Shown here piece after piece: positions 9,363 through 17,874 of a DNA stretch of 64,000 nt. Below the pieces are notes generated by a model, which was not told the DNA's origin, did not search any database, and saw only the letters and a program-made list of their open reading frames with translations. Each line of letters opens with the position of its first letter. The stretch's first letter is position 1. The position numbers and the translations under genes were made by a program. The stretch is from G965115915 sp965115915 (GTDB lineage Bacteria; Pseudomonadota; Gammaproteobacteria; Eutrophobiales; Eutrophobiaceae), in the NCBI GenBank assembly GCA_965115915.1, contig OZ220483.1, positions 496,001 to 560,000 of the forward strand, read 5' to 3'.

Positions 9363-9380
9363 CTGTCATCGTTTTGTAAT
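9363..9380 (+). promoter_or_regulatory. Pho box upstream of pstS
   Basis: CTGTCAT (9363-9369) is a perfect Pho-box half site. After four bases, TTGTAAT (9374-9380) matches the second half at five of seven positions, giving the standard 11-bp PhoB direct-repeat spacing. A possible -10 region lies about 10 bp downstream (9386-9394), as expected for PhoB-activated promoters that lack a -35. The box is 60 nt before the pstS start, so PhoB activation of pstSCAB-phoU is the natural reading. Confidence 0.8.
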
Positions 9381-9439
9381 AACTGTACTGTAGTGTGCGG
9401 ACATTCGATATTGTTTTTCTGCTATGGGAGGTATTGTCC

Positions 9440-10387
9440 ATGTTGTTGCGACCCCTGACCCTTTTTATCACCCTGCTGCTGGGTTTTCAGCCTGCCGTCG
9501 CGGAGCTCAAGTATGAGCCGGTAAGTGGCATCTCGGGAAATCTCTCCAGTGTGGGTTCCGACACGCTGGCCAATATGATGACCTTGTGGGTGGAGGAATT
9601 CCGCAGAATGTATCTCGGAGTCAAGGTCGAGGTACAGGCTGCTGGTTCTTCCACGGCGCCGCCAGCCCTGACCCAGGGGGCGTCTGATCTGGGCCCGATG
9701 AGCCGTAAGATGAAAGACAAGGAGATCGATGCGTTTGAGAAGAAACATGGCTATAAGCCGACCGCGATCCCGGTTGCTATCGACGCACTGGCGGTGTTTG
9801 TGCATAAAGACAATCCTATCGAAGGCCTGGCCATTCCCCAGGTGGATGCGATCTTCTCCAAAAACCGCAAATGTGGCGCGGCGATGAATGTAAAAAAATG
9901 GGGCGATTTGGGATTGACTGGGAGGTGGGCGGACATGAGCATACAGCTCTATGGTCGCAATTCCGCTTCTGGCACCTACGGTTATTTCAAGAAAAAGGCC
10001 CTTTGCAAGGGCGACTACAAGTCGCAGGTCAATGAGCAACCGGGTTCTGCCTCGGTGGTACAGTCTGTCAGTAGTTCACTGAATGGAGTCGGCTATTCCG
10101 GCATCGGCTATGTCACATCGGAAGTACGGGCAGTGCCGCTGGTCAAGAAAGAAGGTGAGCCCTTTGTTGGCGCCACACCCGGTAACGCGGTAAACAACAC
10201 CTATCCCTTGTCTCGTTTGCTCTATATCTATGTCAACAAGAAGCCGAACGAGAAGCTCAAGCCGCTGATCGCCGAGTTCGTCAAGATGATTCTCTCCGAG
10301 CCGGGTCAGGAGATCGTGGAAAAAGACGGGTACATCCGCTTGCCAGTGGCAATGATGAAAGATGTCAGGAGCCAACTCGGGTTGTAA
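9440..10387 (+). CDS. pstS: Phosphate ABC transporter substrate-binding protein PstS
   Basis: PstS is the periplasmic phosphate-binding protein of the high-affinity Pst system. The ATG at 9440 is chosen because GGGAGGT lies 7 nt upstream and the product then begins with a clean signal peptide (MLLRPLTLFITLLLGFQPAVA). An in-frame GTG at 9395 would add 15 unlikely residues. The mature protein has VGSDTLANMMTLWVEEF, AAGSSTAPPAL, SDLGPMSR and the phosphate-loop-like GRNSASGTYGYF. The 315-residue length is normal. A Pho box precedes it and the permease genes follow after about 290 nt. Confidence 0.95.
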   Translation: MLLRPLTLFITLLLGFQPAVAELKYEPVSGISGNLSSVGSDTLANMMTLWVEEFRRMYLGVKVEVQAAGSSTAPPALTQGASDLGPMSRKMKDKEIDAFEKKHGYKPTAIPVAIDALAVFVHKDNPIEGLAIPQVDAIFSKNRKCGAAMNVKKWGDLGLTGRWADMSIQLYGRNSASGTYGYFKKKALCKGDYKSQVNEQPGSASVVQSVSSSLNGVGYSGIGYVTSEVRAVPLVKKEGEPFVGATPGNAVNNTYPLSRLLYIYVNKKPNEKLKPLIAEFVKMILSEPGQEIVEKDGYIRLPVAMMKDVRSQLGL

Positions 10388-10681
10388 GAGGTTCTAAGAG
10401 GTTCGTTGTGGCGTGCCGGGAGACTGGGCGGCGGGGCGCGGGCAATGGCTGCTTGTGTTGCCTTGCCCCCCGCGCCACGACGTTCATATATTTCTCCTGA
10501 TGTGTCGTGTCCGACAGGACACTTTGCCAAGCCGGTTCCTGAGTAGTACAGTGTCGTCCAACTTCAGGTGACCCGAATCACGTGGGATTGCCAGGGACTT
10601 TTAGCGCCGAGTGTCCCGGGGTCGTCTCACCCACACCGTTAGCCTACCATACCAAAAACCATGTGCCCGGACAGGTAGATT
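10388..10681. other. Intergenic region between pstS and pstC with a GC-rich imperfect inverted repeat
   Basis: No gene is visible. Around 10405-10480 a G-rich arm and a complementary C-rich arm (closing with GTGGCG and CGCCAC) can fold into a long imperfect hairpin, possibly one that protects or attenuates the abundant pstS transcript before the permease genes. This role is inferred from position only. Confidence 0.35.
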
Positions 10682-12952
10682 GTGAATAGCAATAGTCAGC
10701 GAATGAACCAAATCGCCGGATGGCGGTCGCGTTACCGTCACTGGGCGGATCGGTTGATGACATGCGTTGTCTCCGGGGGTGGATTGCTGGTCATCATCTC
10801 GGTGGTGTTGATCATGGTCTATCTGCTGGTCAGTGTTATGCCGCTGTTTGGCTCGGCATCGCTTGACGAATATGCGGGATATGATTTCCCCGGTGAAGGG
10901 CTGGACGAAAGCGATATCCTGGAATTCGAGGAGGGGGCGGACGTCTTCGCACGTTACCGGCGTTCTGGTGAATGGCAGTTTTTCGATACCGAGAGCGGTG
11001 CGTTATTGCATACTCACCATCTGCCTCCCGACTGGCAGGGCACTGCCACTGCAATCAGCGATAGTCACGGAGGTCGTTATATCGTCTACGGGAGTGATGA
11101 TGGTCGGGCACTGATACTGGAACGCGAGTGGTCGATCGGCTTTGAGGACAATATCAAGCGTGTCACCCCGATAATGCGTTACCCGTTTGGGGAAGAATCT
11201 TTTGCTATGGACAGGGAGGCTGAGCGCCCGCTTCGTCGGATCGCTGTTGCGGTGGAAGAAGAAGGCCTGAGTCTGGCCGCTGTGGTTCAGGATGACTACA
11301 ACGATGCGCGTGCTGAATTGCTGATACAGCACTACCAGAGAGAGTCCGCATTGTTTGGCGAAGGTGCCACGCTGGAACTGGTGCGGGAGTTTGTTATCCC
11401 GTTGCCGCAACAGGTGGATTTTCTACTCCTTGGGCCAAGCCGTCGTTATGTTTATGTCGCAGACCGCGATGGACGAGCGATTCACTACGATATCACGCCG
11501 CGCAGGGAAAGTCCGCTGCTGTTAGGTAATTATTCCCTGTTATCCGAGGGCAGGCTTACCGCAATGGAATTTCTGCTTGGTGGAAACTCGGTACTGACAG
11601 GTGATAACAGAGGGAATATTGTGCAATGGATGTTGGTGGACAGGGGAGATGGTATACGGCTGGAACGGGCAAATGCGTTTTTCATTCAGGGCGAGGTTCG
11701 CTTCATTCGCAGGGAACATAGAAGAAAAGGTTTTCTTGCGGCTTCCACCGAAGGTTATCTCGGCATTTACCATGCCACCTCGGGTAATCACCTGTTGCAC
11801 GAGCAGCGTTTTTCCGGAATGCCCGCCGCGCTGGCGGTTGCACCGCGAGCCGATCGCATATTGCTCGGTGGCGAGGATGGTGTTGCCAGCGTGCTGAACC
11901 TGGACAATCCACACCCGGAGATATCATGGCGCAGCCTGTGGGGGAAGGTGTGGTATGAGGGTTACACGGAGCCGGAGTATGTCTGGCAATCCTCCGCTGC
12001 CAGCCAGGATTTTGAACCTAAATTCAGTTTGGTACCACTCTCATTTGGCACGTTGAAGGCCACGTTCTACGCGGTATTGTTTGCTGTTCCGATGGCGTTG
12101 CTTGGAGCCATCTACACCGCCTACTTCATGTCTCCCGGTATGCGCAGTCTGGTCAAGCCCACGATAGAGATTATGGAAGCCCTGCCGACGGTGATATTGG
12201 GTTTCCTGGCCGGGCTGTGGCTGGCACCGTACGCGGAGGAGAATCTACTGGGCATATTCCTGATGATCCTGCTGTTGCCAGTGGCAGCATTACTGGCAGC
12301 GAGGCTGTTGCACTATCTGCCATCACGGTGGCACCGGATGGTGAAAGGTGGCTGGCAGGCGGCGTTTCTGGTGCCGGTGATGGTGCTGGCCGCGTGGGGA
12401 AGTGTTGCGCTCGGTTCGTTTCTGGACTCCGCGTTGTTTGAACGCGGGTTTATTGCCTGGCTGGATGCGGAATGGGACATGGATTTCAGTCAACGCAATT
12501 CGGTGATCATCGGGATTGCGATGGGGTTTGCTGTTATCCCGACCATTTTTTCTATTGCCGAGGATGCGATTTTTTCCGTACCAATCTACCTGACACGCGG
12601 TTCGCTTGCGCTCGGAGCAACCCCATGGCAGACACTGGTCCGTGTGGTAATCCTGACTGCGAGTCCGGGCATGTTTTCCGCCATCATGATCGGTCTGGGG
12701 AGGGTTGTGGGCGAGACCATGATCGTGTTGATGGCGACCGGCAACACGCCAGTGATGGATATGAATATACTGCACGGGATGCGTACATTGTCGGCGAATA
12801 TCGCCATTGAATTGCCGGAGGCGGAAGTCGCCAGCACGCATTCCCGGGTGTTGTATCTTTCCGCATTGGTGTTGTTTCTGTTCACTTTTATAGTCAATAC
12901 CGCAGGTGAGGTTGTACGCCAGCACCTGCGCGAAAACTACAGTCGTTTATAG
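10682..12952 (+). CDS. pstC: Phosphate ABC transporter permease PstC, extended form
   Basis: PstC is one of two membrane subunits of the phosphate importer. The 756-residue protein is more than twice the length of E. coli PstC (319). The first membrane helix (about residues 27-52) is followed by a large soluble, probably periplasmic region (about 55-450) with repeated beta-propeller-like segments (IVYGSDDGRALILE, YVYVADRDGRAIHYD, LTGDNRGNIVQWM, ILLGGEDGVASVLNLD). The permease core follows, with the ABC-contact loop IEIMEALPTVILGFLAGLW. The GTG start has an AGGT-like site; an ATG lies at 10703. Long PstC/PstA pairs occur in other marine Gammaproteobacteria. Confidence 0.93.
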   Translation: MNSNSQRMNQIAGWRSRYRHWADRLMTCVVSGGGLLVIISVVLIMVYLLVSVMPLFGSASLDEYAGYDFPGEGLDESDILEFEEGADVFARYRRSGEWQFFDTESGALLHTHHLPPDWQGTATAISDSHGGRYIVYGSDDGRALILEREWSIGFEDNIKRVTPIMRYPFGEESFAMDREAERPLRRIAVAVEEEGLSLAAVVQDDYNDARAELLIQHYQRESALFGEGATLELVREFVIPLPQQVDFLLLGPSRRYVYVADRDGRAIHYDITPRRESPLLLGNYSLLSEGRLTAMEFLLGGNSVLTGDNRGNIVQWMLVDRGDGIRLERANAFFIQGEVRFIRREHRRKGFLAASTEGYLGIYHATSGNHLLHEQRFSGMPAALAVAPRADRILLGGEDGVASVLNLDNPHPEISWRSLWGKVWYEGYTEPEYVWQSSAASQDFEPKFSLVPLSFGTLKATFYAVLFAVPMALLGAIYTAYFMSPGMRSLVKPTIEIMEALPTVILGFLAGLWLAPYAEENLLGIFLMILLLPVAALLAARLLHYLPSRWHRMVKGGWQAAFLVPVMVLAAWGSVALGSFLDSALFERGFIAWLDAEWDMDFSQRNSVIIGIAMGFAVIPTIFSIAEDAIFSVPIYLTRGSLALGATPWQTLVRVVILTASPGMFSAIMIGLGRVVGETMIVLMATGNTPVMDMNILHGMRTLSANIAIELPEAEVASTHSRVLYLSALVLFLFTFIVNTAGEVVRQHLRENYSRL

Positions 12953-12957
12953 CGAAC

Positions 12958-14634
12958 ATGCAAAGGCAGGGACTGAAACAATGGTTTGACAGTGGTGATC
13001 CGTGGATCTGGCTCAATGCGGCAGCGATTGCCACTTCACTATGCATGGTATTGGGGGTAATTCTGTTTATTGCCGTCCAGGGTCTGGTTTATTTCTGGCC
13101 CGCCACGGTGAGCCTGTATGAGTACAGGGAGCCGACGGGCGAGCGTGAGCGTGTGATGGGAGCCTTGACGGACGAGGAATATCTGCCCGGTAATCGGGCC
13201 GGTGTGAAGCCATGGGAGATTGAGCCTGACTCCGGCCTGGCACGGCGCTATCTGGTGGAGATTGGCAATCGCGAGTGGAGTACGGGCCTGGAGTTTCGCT
13301 GGTTGTCCAAAAACGCAGTGCTGTCGGAGACTCGTCCAGTTGACATATTGGTGCTGGAGCGCGTGGTGAATGGCAACGTCTACGGATTTCCGGAGGCAAT
13401 TCATTTTTCTTCCGGGGATACGGACAGTGTTGGCAAGTTGTTTTCCATGCGGGAATTACAGACGTTGATCCGACAGGCAACGGAAGTGAACCGGGCGATT
13501 GAGACGATAGAGCGTCATCAGATTAGCGCAGTCAATTACAGGATGGAAAATGTGCGTCTGGAGCGTCGGCGCCTGCAGATTGACAACGCACTGGACGCCG
13601 TGGCGGCGGCGAAGCTGGCGTCTGAGCAGGCCGGACTGGAGCGGGAGTATCAGCAATGGTACCAGGAGTTGGAAAAGCTCAATCCACAGATGGCTGAGGT
13701 GGCGGTGGTGGTGCGTTCTGCCGGGGGCGACCGGATGGTGGTCCCGGTGCGTGATATCGTGCGTGCGTATTGGCCCAACAACATGAGTGTATGGCAGAAG
13801 CTGAAGGTCTATTTGGGTCGGATCAAGGCTTTTTTGACTGAGGAACCGAGGGAGGCCAATACCGCGGGCGGGGTGTTTCCGGCGATCTTTGGTACCGTGA
13901 TCATGGTACTGATCATGTCTGTGATGGTAACGCCCTTCGGTGTCATCGCGGCTATCTATCTGCATGAATACGCCAAACAGAATTTGTTTACCCGACTGGT
14001 ACATATATCCGTCAATAATCTGGCGGGTGTACCGTCTATCGTATATGGTGTCTTTGGTCTGGGTTTTTTCGTCTATGTGCTTGGAGGTAATATTGATCGG
14101 CTGTTTTATCCCGAGATGGCGCCTTCCCCGGTATTTGGTACCGGAGGCATACTATGGGCCTCGGTGACACTGGCACTGTTGACGGTGCCAGTCGTGATCG
14201 TCGCGACGGAGGAAGGTCTGGCCCGAATCCCGTCCTCGTTACGTCAGGGCAGTTACGCACTGGGCGCAACCAGGGCGGAGACAATGTTGCGTGTGGTCCT
14301 GCCAATGGCAAGTCCGGCTGTCATGACTGGCGTTATCCTTGCCATAGCCCGTGCCGCGGGAGAAGTCGCGCCATTGATGCTGGTGGGTGTGGTCAAGATG
14401 GCCCCGGCCCTGCCGGTTGATGGCGTGGCCCCGTTTTTGCATCTGGACAGAAAATTCATGCATTTGGGTTTTCATATCTATGATGTTGGTTTTCAAAGCC
14501 CCAATGTGGAAGCGGCGCGGCCGTTGGTCTACGCGACTTCCTTGTTATTGATAGGGATCATTATCGCCTTGAATCTGACGGCGATCATGATCCGTAACCA
14601 CCTTCGTGAAAAATACAGGTCTCTGGAACAATGA
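12958..14634 (+). CDS. pstA: Phosphate ABC transporter permease PstA, extended form
   Basis: PstA is the second phosphate permease subunit. The 558-residue protein is larger than E. coli PstA (296). After one membrane helix (about residues 20-45) comes a soluble insert of roughly 240 residues with a coiled-coil-prone stretch (about 180-235). The permease core starts near residue 300 (GGVFPAIFGTVIMVLIMSVMV) and holds the ABC-interaction loop GLARIPSSLRQGSYALGATR. It lies 5 nt after pstC and overlaps pstB by 4 nt. The insert matches the expansion of PstC, suggesting the two periplasmic parts contact each other. Confidence 0.93.
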   Translation: MQRQGLKQWFDSGDPWIWLNAAAIATSLCMVLGVILFIAVQGLVYFWPATVSLYEYREPTGERERVMGALTDEEYLPGNRAGVKPWEIEPDSGLARRYLVEIGNREWSTGLEFRWLSKNAVLSETRPVDILVLERVVNGNVYGFPEAIHFSSGDTDSVGKLFSMRELQTLIRQATEVNRAIETIERHQISAVNYRMENVRLERRRLQIDNALDAVAAAKLASEQAGLEREYQQWYQELEKLNPQMAEVAVVVRSAGGDRMVVPVRDIVRAYWPNNMSVWQKLKVYLGRIKAFLTEEPREANTAGGVFPAIFGTVIMVLIMSVMVTPFGVIAAIYLHEYAKQNLFTRLVHISVNNLAGVPSIVYGVFGLGFFVYVLGGNIDRLFYPEMAPSPVFGTGGILWASVTLALLTVPVVIVATEEGLARIPSSLRQGSYALGATRAETMLRVVLPMASPAVMTGVILAIARAAGEVAPLMLVGVVKMAPALPVDGVAPFLHLDRKFMHLGFHIYDVGFQSPNVEAARPLVYATSLLLIGIIIALNLTAIMIRNHLREKYRSLEQ

Positions 14635-15494
14635 TGGAGAATGAAAAACAGTCGGTCGCCGACAGACAATCGTCGGCAAGGCGTAGTCATGCGATTTCGC
14701 TGGATATGCAGTGGGACGAAAAGCGCAATATCCATGATGAGGAGATTTGTATCGAGGTAAAAAACCTCAACCTTTACTACGGTAACAGCCAGGCCCTGTT
14801 CGATATCAGCATGCGTGTACCGCGCAATCTGGTTACTGCGTTCATTGGTCCCAGCGGCTGTGGAAAGTCTTCGCTACTGAACTGTTTCAACCGCATGATC
14901 GATCTAACTGAGGGTACACGCATCGAGGGAGGTATAGAGATAGACGGAGAGGACATCTATGCAAACGCAACGGATGTGGCGGCACTACGCAGGCGTGTGG
15001 GCATGGTGTTCCAGAAACCGAATCCATTCCCCAAGTCGGTTTATGAAAATGTGGCTTATGGATTGCGTATAGGCGGTATTAGTCAGCGCAGTGTGCTGGA
15101 CGAGATCGTGCAGAAGTCGCTGGAAGGAGCGGCTTTGTGGGATGAGGTCAAGGACCGGCTGCACGAGAGCGCGCTGGAACTTTCAGGTGGACAGCAACAG
15201 CGGTTGGTTATTGCCAGAGCGATTGCGGTGGAACCGGAAATCCTGCTGTTGGATGAACCTGCGTCGGCACTGGATCCACTGTCCACACTCAAAATCGAGA
15301 AGCTGCTCGATGAACTCAAGCGTGATTACACAATCGTAATAGTGACTCACAACATGCAGCAGGCGGCACGAGTGTCGGATTATACCGCCTTCATGTATAC
15401 AGGAAAGTTGATCGAGTTCACGGATACCGGGACATGCTTTACCAAACCGGCGAACAAACAGACGGAGGATTATATTACTGGTCGTTTCGGCTGA
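14631..15494 (+). CDS. pstB: Phosphate ABC transporter ATP-binding protein PstB
   Basis: PstB is the ATPase of the phosphate importer. The 287-residue protein has Walker A GPSGCGKSS, Q-loop VGMVFQKPNPFPKSVYENV, ABC signature LSGGQQQR, Walker B ILLLDEPASALDP and the H-loop TIVIVTHNMQQAARV. About 35 residues precede the conserved core, a common extension. Its start overlaps the pstA stop in an ATGA arrangement, so translation is probably coupled. phoU follows after 28 nt. Confidence 0.97.
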   Translation: MMENEKQSVADRQSSARRSHAISLDMQWDEKRNIHDEEICIEVKNLNLYYGNSQALFDISMRVPRNLVTAFIGPSGCGKSSLLNCFNRMIDLTEGTRIEGGIEIDGEDIYANATDVAALRRRVGMVFQKPNPFPKSVYENVAYGLRIGGISQRSVLDEIVQKSLEGAALWDEVKDRLHESALELSGGQQQRLVIARAIAVEPEILLLDEPASALDPLSTLKIEKLLDELKRDYTIVIVTHNMQQAARVSDYTAFMYTGKLIEFTDTGTCFTKPANKQTEDYITGRFG

Positions 15495-15522
15495 GCGTTT
15501 TATAACTGGCAGAGGATGAAAC

Positions 15523-16311
15523 ATGAGCAAAAAGACTGATTACATGGGAAATCATATTTTCCCGCAGTTTGATGAGACCGTCGAAGAAACCAGGAATCGC
15601 CTGTTGTTGATGGGCGGCATGGTGGAGAAGCAGTTGGTTGCCAGTCTTCAATGCTTTCGGCAACTGGATGAGGACCTGGCTGAGAACGTGGTGATGAATG
15701 ATGCCGAGATCAATTCCGCTGAGGTCAGGCTGGATGAAGAATGTGTCTTGATACTTGCCAGGCATCAGCCTACCGCAAAAGACCTGCGTCTTATTCTGTC
15801 GTTTATCAAGACGGTCACCGATCTGGAGCGTATTGGAGATGAGGCGCGAAAGATTGCACAGATGAGTGTTAGCCTGAGTTCCATGGCATCGTCGCAGATG
15901 AGTATTTCACGCATGGATCAGTTTGAAAATATCAACTTCTTTGGTGGGCAGGTAGTGACGATGTTGAAGAAGACGCTGGATGCCTTTGCCCGTGTCGACC
16001 ATGTCGCTGCACTGGAGATTGCAAAGAGCGACAAGAGCAATGATCGTCTGTACGATAACATCATGCGTAATTTGATTACCTACATGATGGAAGACCCACG
16101 TACGATATCTTCAATATTGAGTATCATCTGGGTGGTGCGCGCCCTGGAAAGGGTGGGAGACCACGCCAAGAATATTTGCCAGTACATCCATTATCTGGCT
16201 GAGGGAGATGATATTCGTCACCAGGACCTGAGCAAGATCAAGCTGGAGAATGCACAGGAAGAGAAGAAGTCCAATGCGACAGAGGAAGTAAAGCAAACGG
16301 ATTCCGACTGA
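15523..16311 (+). CDS. phoU: Phosphate signalling regulator PhoU
   Basis: PhoU links the Pst transporter to PhoR and keeps the Pho regulon off when phosphate is plentiful. The 262-residue all-helical protein has the two PhoU repeats, with metal-binding-type motifs such as DLERIGDEARKIA (first repeat) and RALERVGDHAKNICQ (second). A C-terminal charged tail of about 25 residues (rich in E and K) extends beyond the usual 235-240. It closes the pst operon and is convergent with the PhyH-type gene. Confidence 0.95.
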   Translation: MSKKTDYMGNHIFPQFDETVEETRNRLLLMGGMVEKQLVASLQCFRQLDEDLAENVVMNDAEINSAEVRLDEECVLILARHQPTAKDLRLILSFIKTVTDLERIGDEARKIAQMSVSLSSMASSQMSISRMDQFENINFFGGQVVTMLKKTLDAFARVDHVAALEIAKSDKSNDRLYDNIMRNLITYMMEDPRTISSILSIIWVVRALERVGDHAKNICQYIHYLAEGDDIRHQDLSKIKLENAQEEKKSNATEEVKQTDSD

Positions 16312-16341
16312 CGCCGCTTTCCACGGTGTTCAGTGGGGTGT

Positions 16342-17145
16342 TCAGACCCGGAACTGGTATTCCTTTCCGGGTTCGCGTTCGCAGTCCTGTGGATAGTTCT
16401 GGCGTTTTTCGTTGTAGTAGCGCTGCCGGTTATCGCCATCGCTGGCCGCATTCCAGGTGATGTACAGGACTCGACGCGATTGCTGCGTCAGATTCGGTGC
16501 CGAGCGATGCGGAGTGTAAGAATCGAAATATATTATATCTCCCGGCTCGGTGGGCACTGGCTGGTAGTTCAGTTCATACTCTTGCAGTGGTTTCCAGTGT
16601 GACCCCAGAAGTCCCTCGCGGTGTTTCCCGGCAACCAACTGCAGACATCCATTTTCTGGCGTACAGTAGTCTATGGAAACCAATGCGGTGATATGTAAGC
16701 TGGCGTATCGATCCCAGCCAGCCTGCGCATCCTGATGTGCCTTGAAGCCGTCTCCACCGGGCAGTTTGAAATTGATCTTGTCCTTGAACAAGACGGCGGG
16801 TTCGCCAAAGAGTTGTGTGCAGATATTTCGCAGTATCCCATTGCACAGTGCACTGAATCCAATATGCCAGGGTTCTACGTTTTCCATTCGAGACAGAATG
16901 CGTTTTCCCGGATCGAGGATGCTTTTCTCGAAGTACATCCAATGCCTGCCAGGCGTTTCTGGCCAGTTGGATACTTCATCGGTCCAACGCGAGACCTCTG
17001 TTATCACGTTGGCATCCAGTAGACCGGGCAGTACCAGATAGCCGTCAGTGGAAAAGCGTTCAAGCTGTGTCTGGCTCAGCCTGGTATCGTGCCACGTTTC
17101 CTGGTATGGAAAGGATGCCGGCGTCATTTGGCTTATCGCAGTCAT
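16342..17145 (-). CDS. Phytanoyl-CoA dioxygenase (PhyH) family Fe(II)/2-oxoglutarate oxygenase
   Basis: A 267-residue non-haem iron oxygenase. The facial-triad motif is visible as KAHQDAQAGWDRY (His and Asp) and SYTPHRSAPN (distal His), with an Arg shortly after for 2-oxoglutarate. PhyH enzymes hydroxylate small molecules or lipids. The gene lies 9 nt downstream of the HpnG gene on the same strand, so it ends the hopanoid block and may hydroxylate a hopanoid. The family also includes enzymes acting on 2-aminoethylphosphonate (PhnY type), and a phosphonate operon lies 7 kb away, so that substrate is also possible. Fold confident, substrate open. Confidence 0.85.
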   Translation of the reverse strand: MTAISQMTPASFPYQETWHDTRLSQTQLERFSTDGYLVLPGLLDANVITEVSRWTDEVSNWPETPGRHWMYFEKSILDPGKRILSRMENVEPWHIGFSALCNGILRNICTQLFGEPAVLFKDKINFKLPGGDGFKAHQDAQAGWDRYASLHITALVSIDYCTPENGCLQLVAGKHREGLLGSHWKPLQEYELNYQPVPTEPGDIIYFDSYTPHRSAPNLTQQSRRVLYITWNAASDGDNRQRYYNEKRQNYPQDCEREPGKEYQFRV

Positions 17146-17154
17146 TGGATGTAG

Positions 17155-17874
17155 TCAGGGCAGACAGAAATGGTTTTCCAGCAATACACCGCGGATATCG
17201 GCCAGGGTTTGCAAGGCCCGGCGGAAGGCGAGTGCGAGTGACAGCAGTGGCTGGAGTTGGGCAGGGTTGCGCAATAGATTCAGCGCGAACTGCGGAAATT
17301 TTGGGTTCCCATAGGCATCTATGTGGTGGCATACACAGTCCGGGATGTCGTTATGACAGTTATCGGCGATGGTTTTTATGACTATCAGTTCCATGCCCAT
17401 GTCATGGGCGATGATCGCAAGCGCATGGGCTTCCATGTCTATTGCTGCCACCGTGCTGTTCTGTGCCAGTTGCGACCGCTCTTTCGGGTCGCGGATCATG
17501 CGGTCCGCGGAGTGCAGTGTGCCGGAACACGGTAAATGACCGGACGCCTGCAGCAAATTGCCGATGCGTTCGCGCCAGCACGCGCTGGTGGAGGTGATTT
17601 GTTCACCGTCAGTGAGTTTGGCGGGGAGCAAGAGTTCCCCGCTGTGTTGCGCTGGTCTCAGCGCGCCTGCCACCCCCCAGTTGACGATATGCGACACCCC
17701 TTGCTGATGCAGCAGTCGCAGCGTGTCATACAGGCGTGAGGAACCCATACCGGTCAAGCAGAGCCAGATGCCGGATCTGATCTCGGTGCCTTGCATCGGC
17801 GCGATACGTCGGTTGCTGAGGCTTTTGGCTTCCGCCGGCAGCGCGGTGATGATACCAAGTGGCAGCTTTTTCAT
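17155..17874 (-). CDS. hpnG: Hopanoid-associated nucleoside phosphorylase (HpnG-like)
   Basis: HpnG removes adenine from adenosylhopane to give ribosylhopane. The 239-residue protein has the purine-nucleoside-phosphorylase-like pattern: LGIITALPAEAKSL at the start, SHIVNWGVAGAL, and a late AAIDMEAHALAIIAHDMGMELIVIKTIADNC nucleobase-binding region. The ATG at 17874 overlaps the squalene-hopene cyclase stop (ATGA), so translation is coupled; the longer frame to 18000 lies inside the cyclase gene. The role rests on this linkage plus the fold. HpnH, which makes adenosylhopane, is not in the window. Confidence 0.85.
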   Translation of the reverse strand: MKKLPLGIITALPAEAKSLSNRRIAPMQGTEIRSGIWLCLTGMGSSRLYDTLRLLHQQGVSHIVNWGVAGALRPAQHSGELLLPAKLTDGEQITSTSACWRERIGNLLQASGHLPCSGTLHSADRMIRDPKERSQLAQNSTVAAIDMEAHALAIIAHDMGMELIVIKTIADNCHNDIPDCVCHHIDAYGNPKFPQFALNLLRNPAQLQPLLSLALAFRRALQTLADIRGVLLENHFCLP

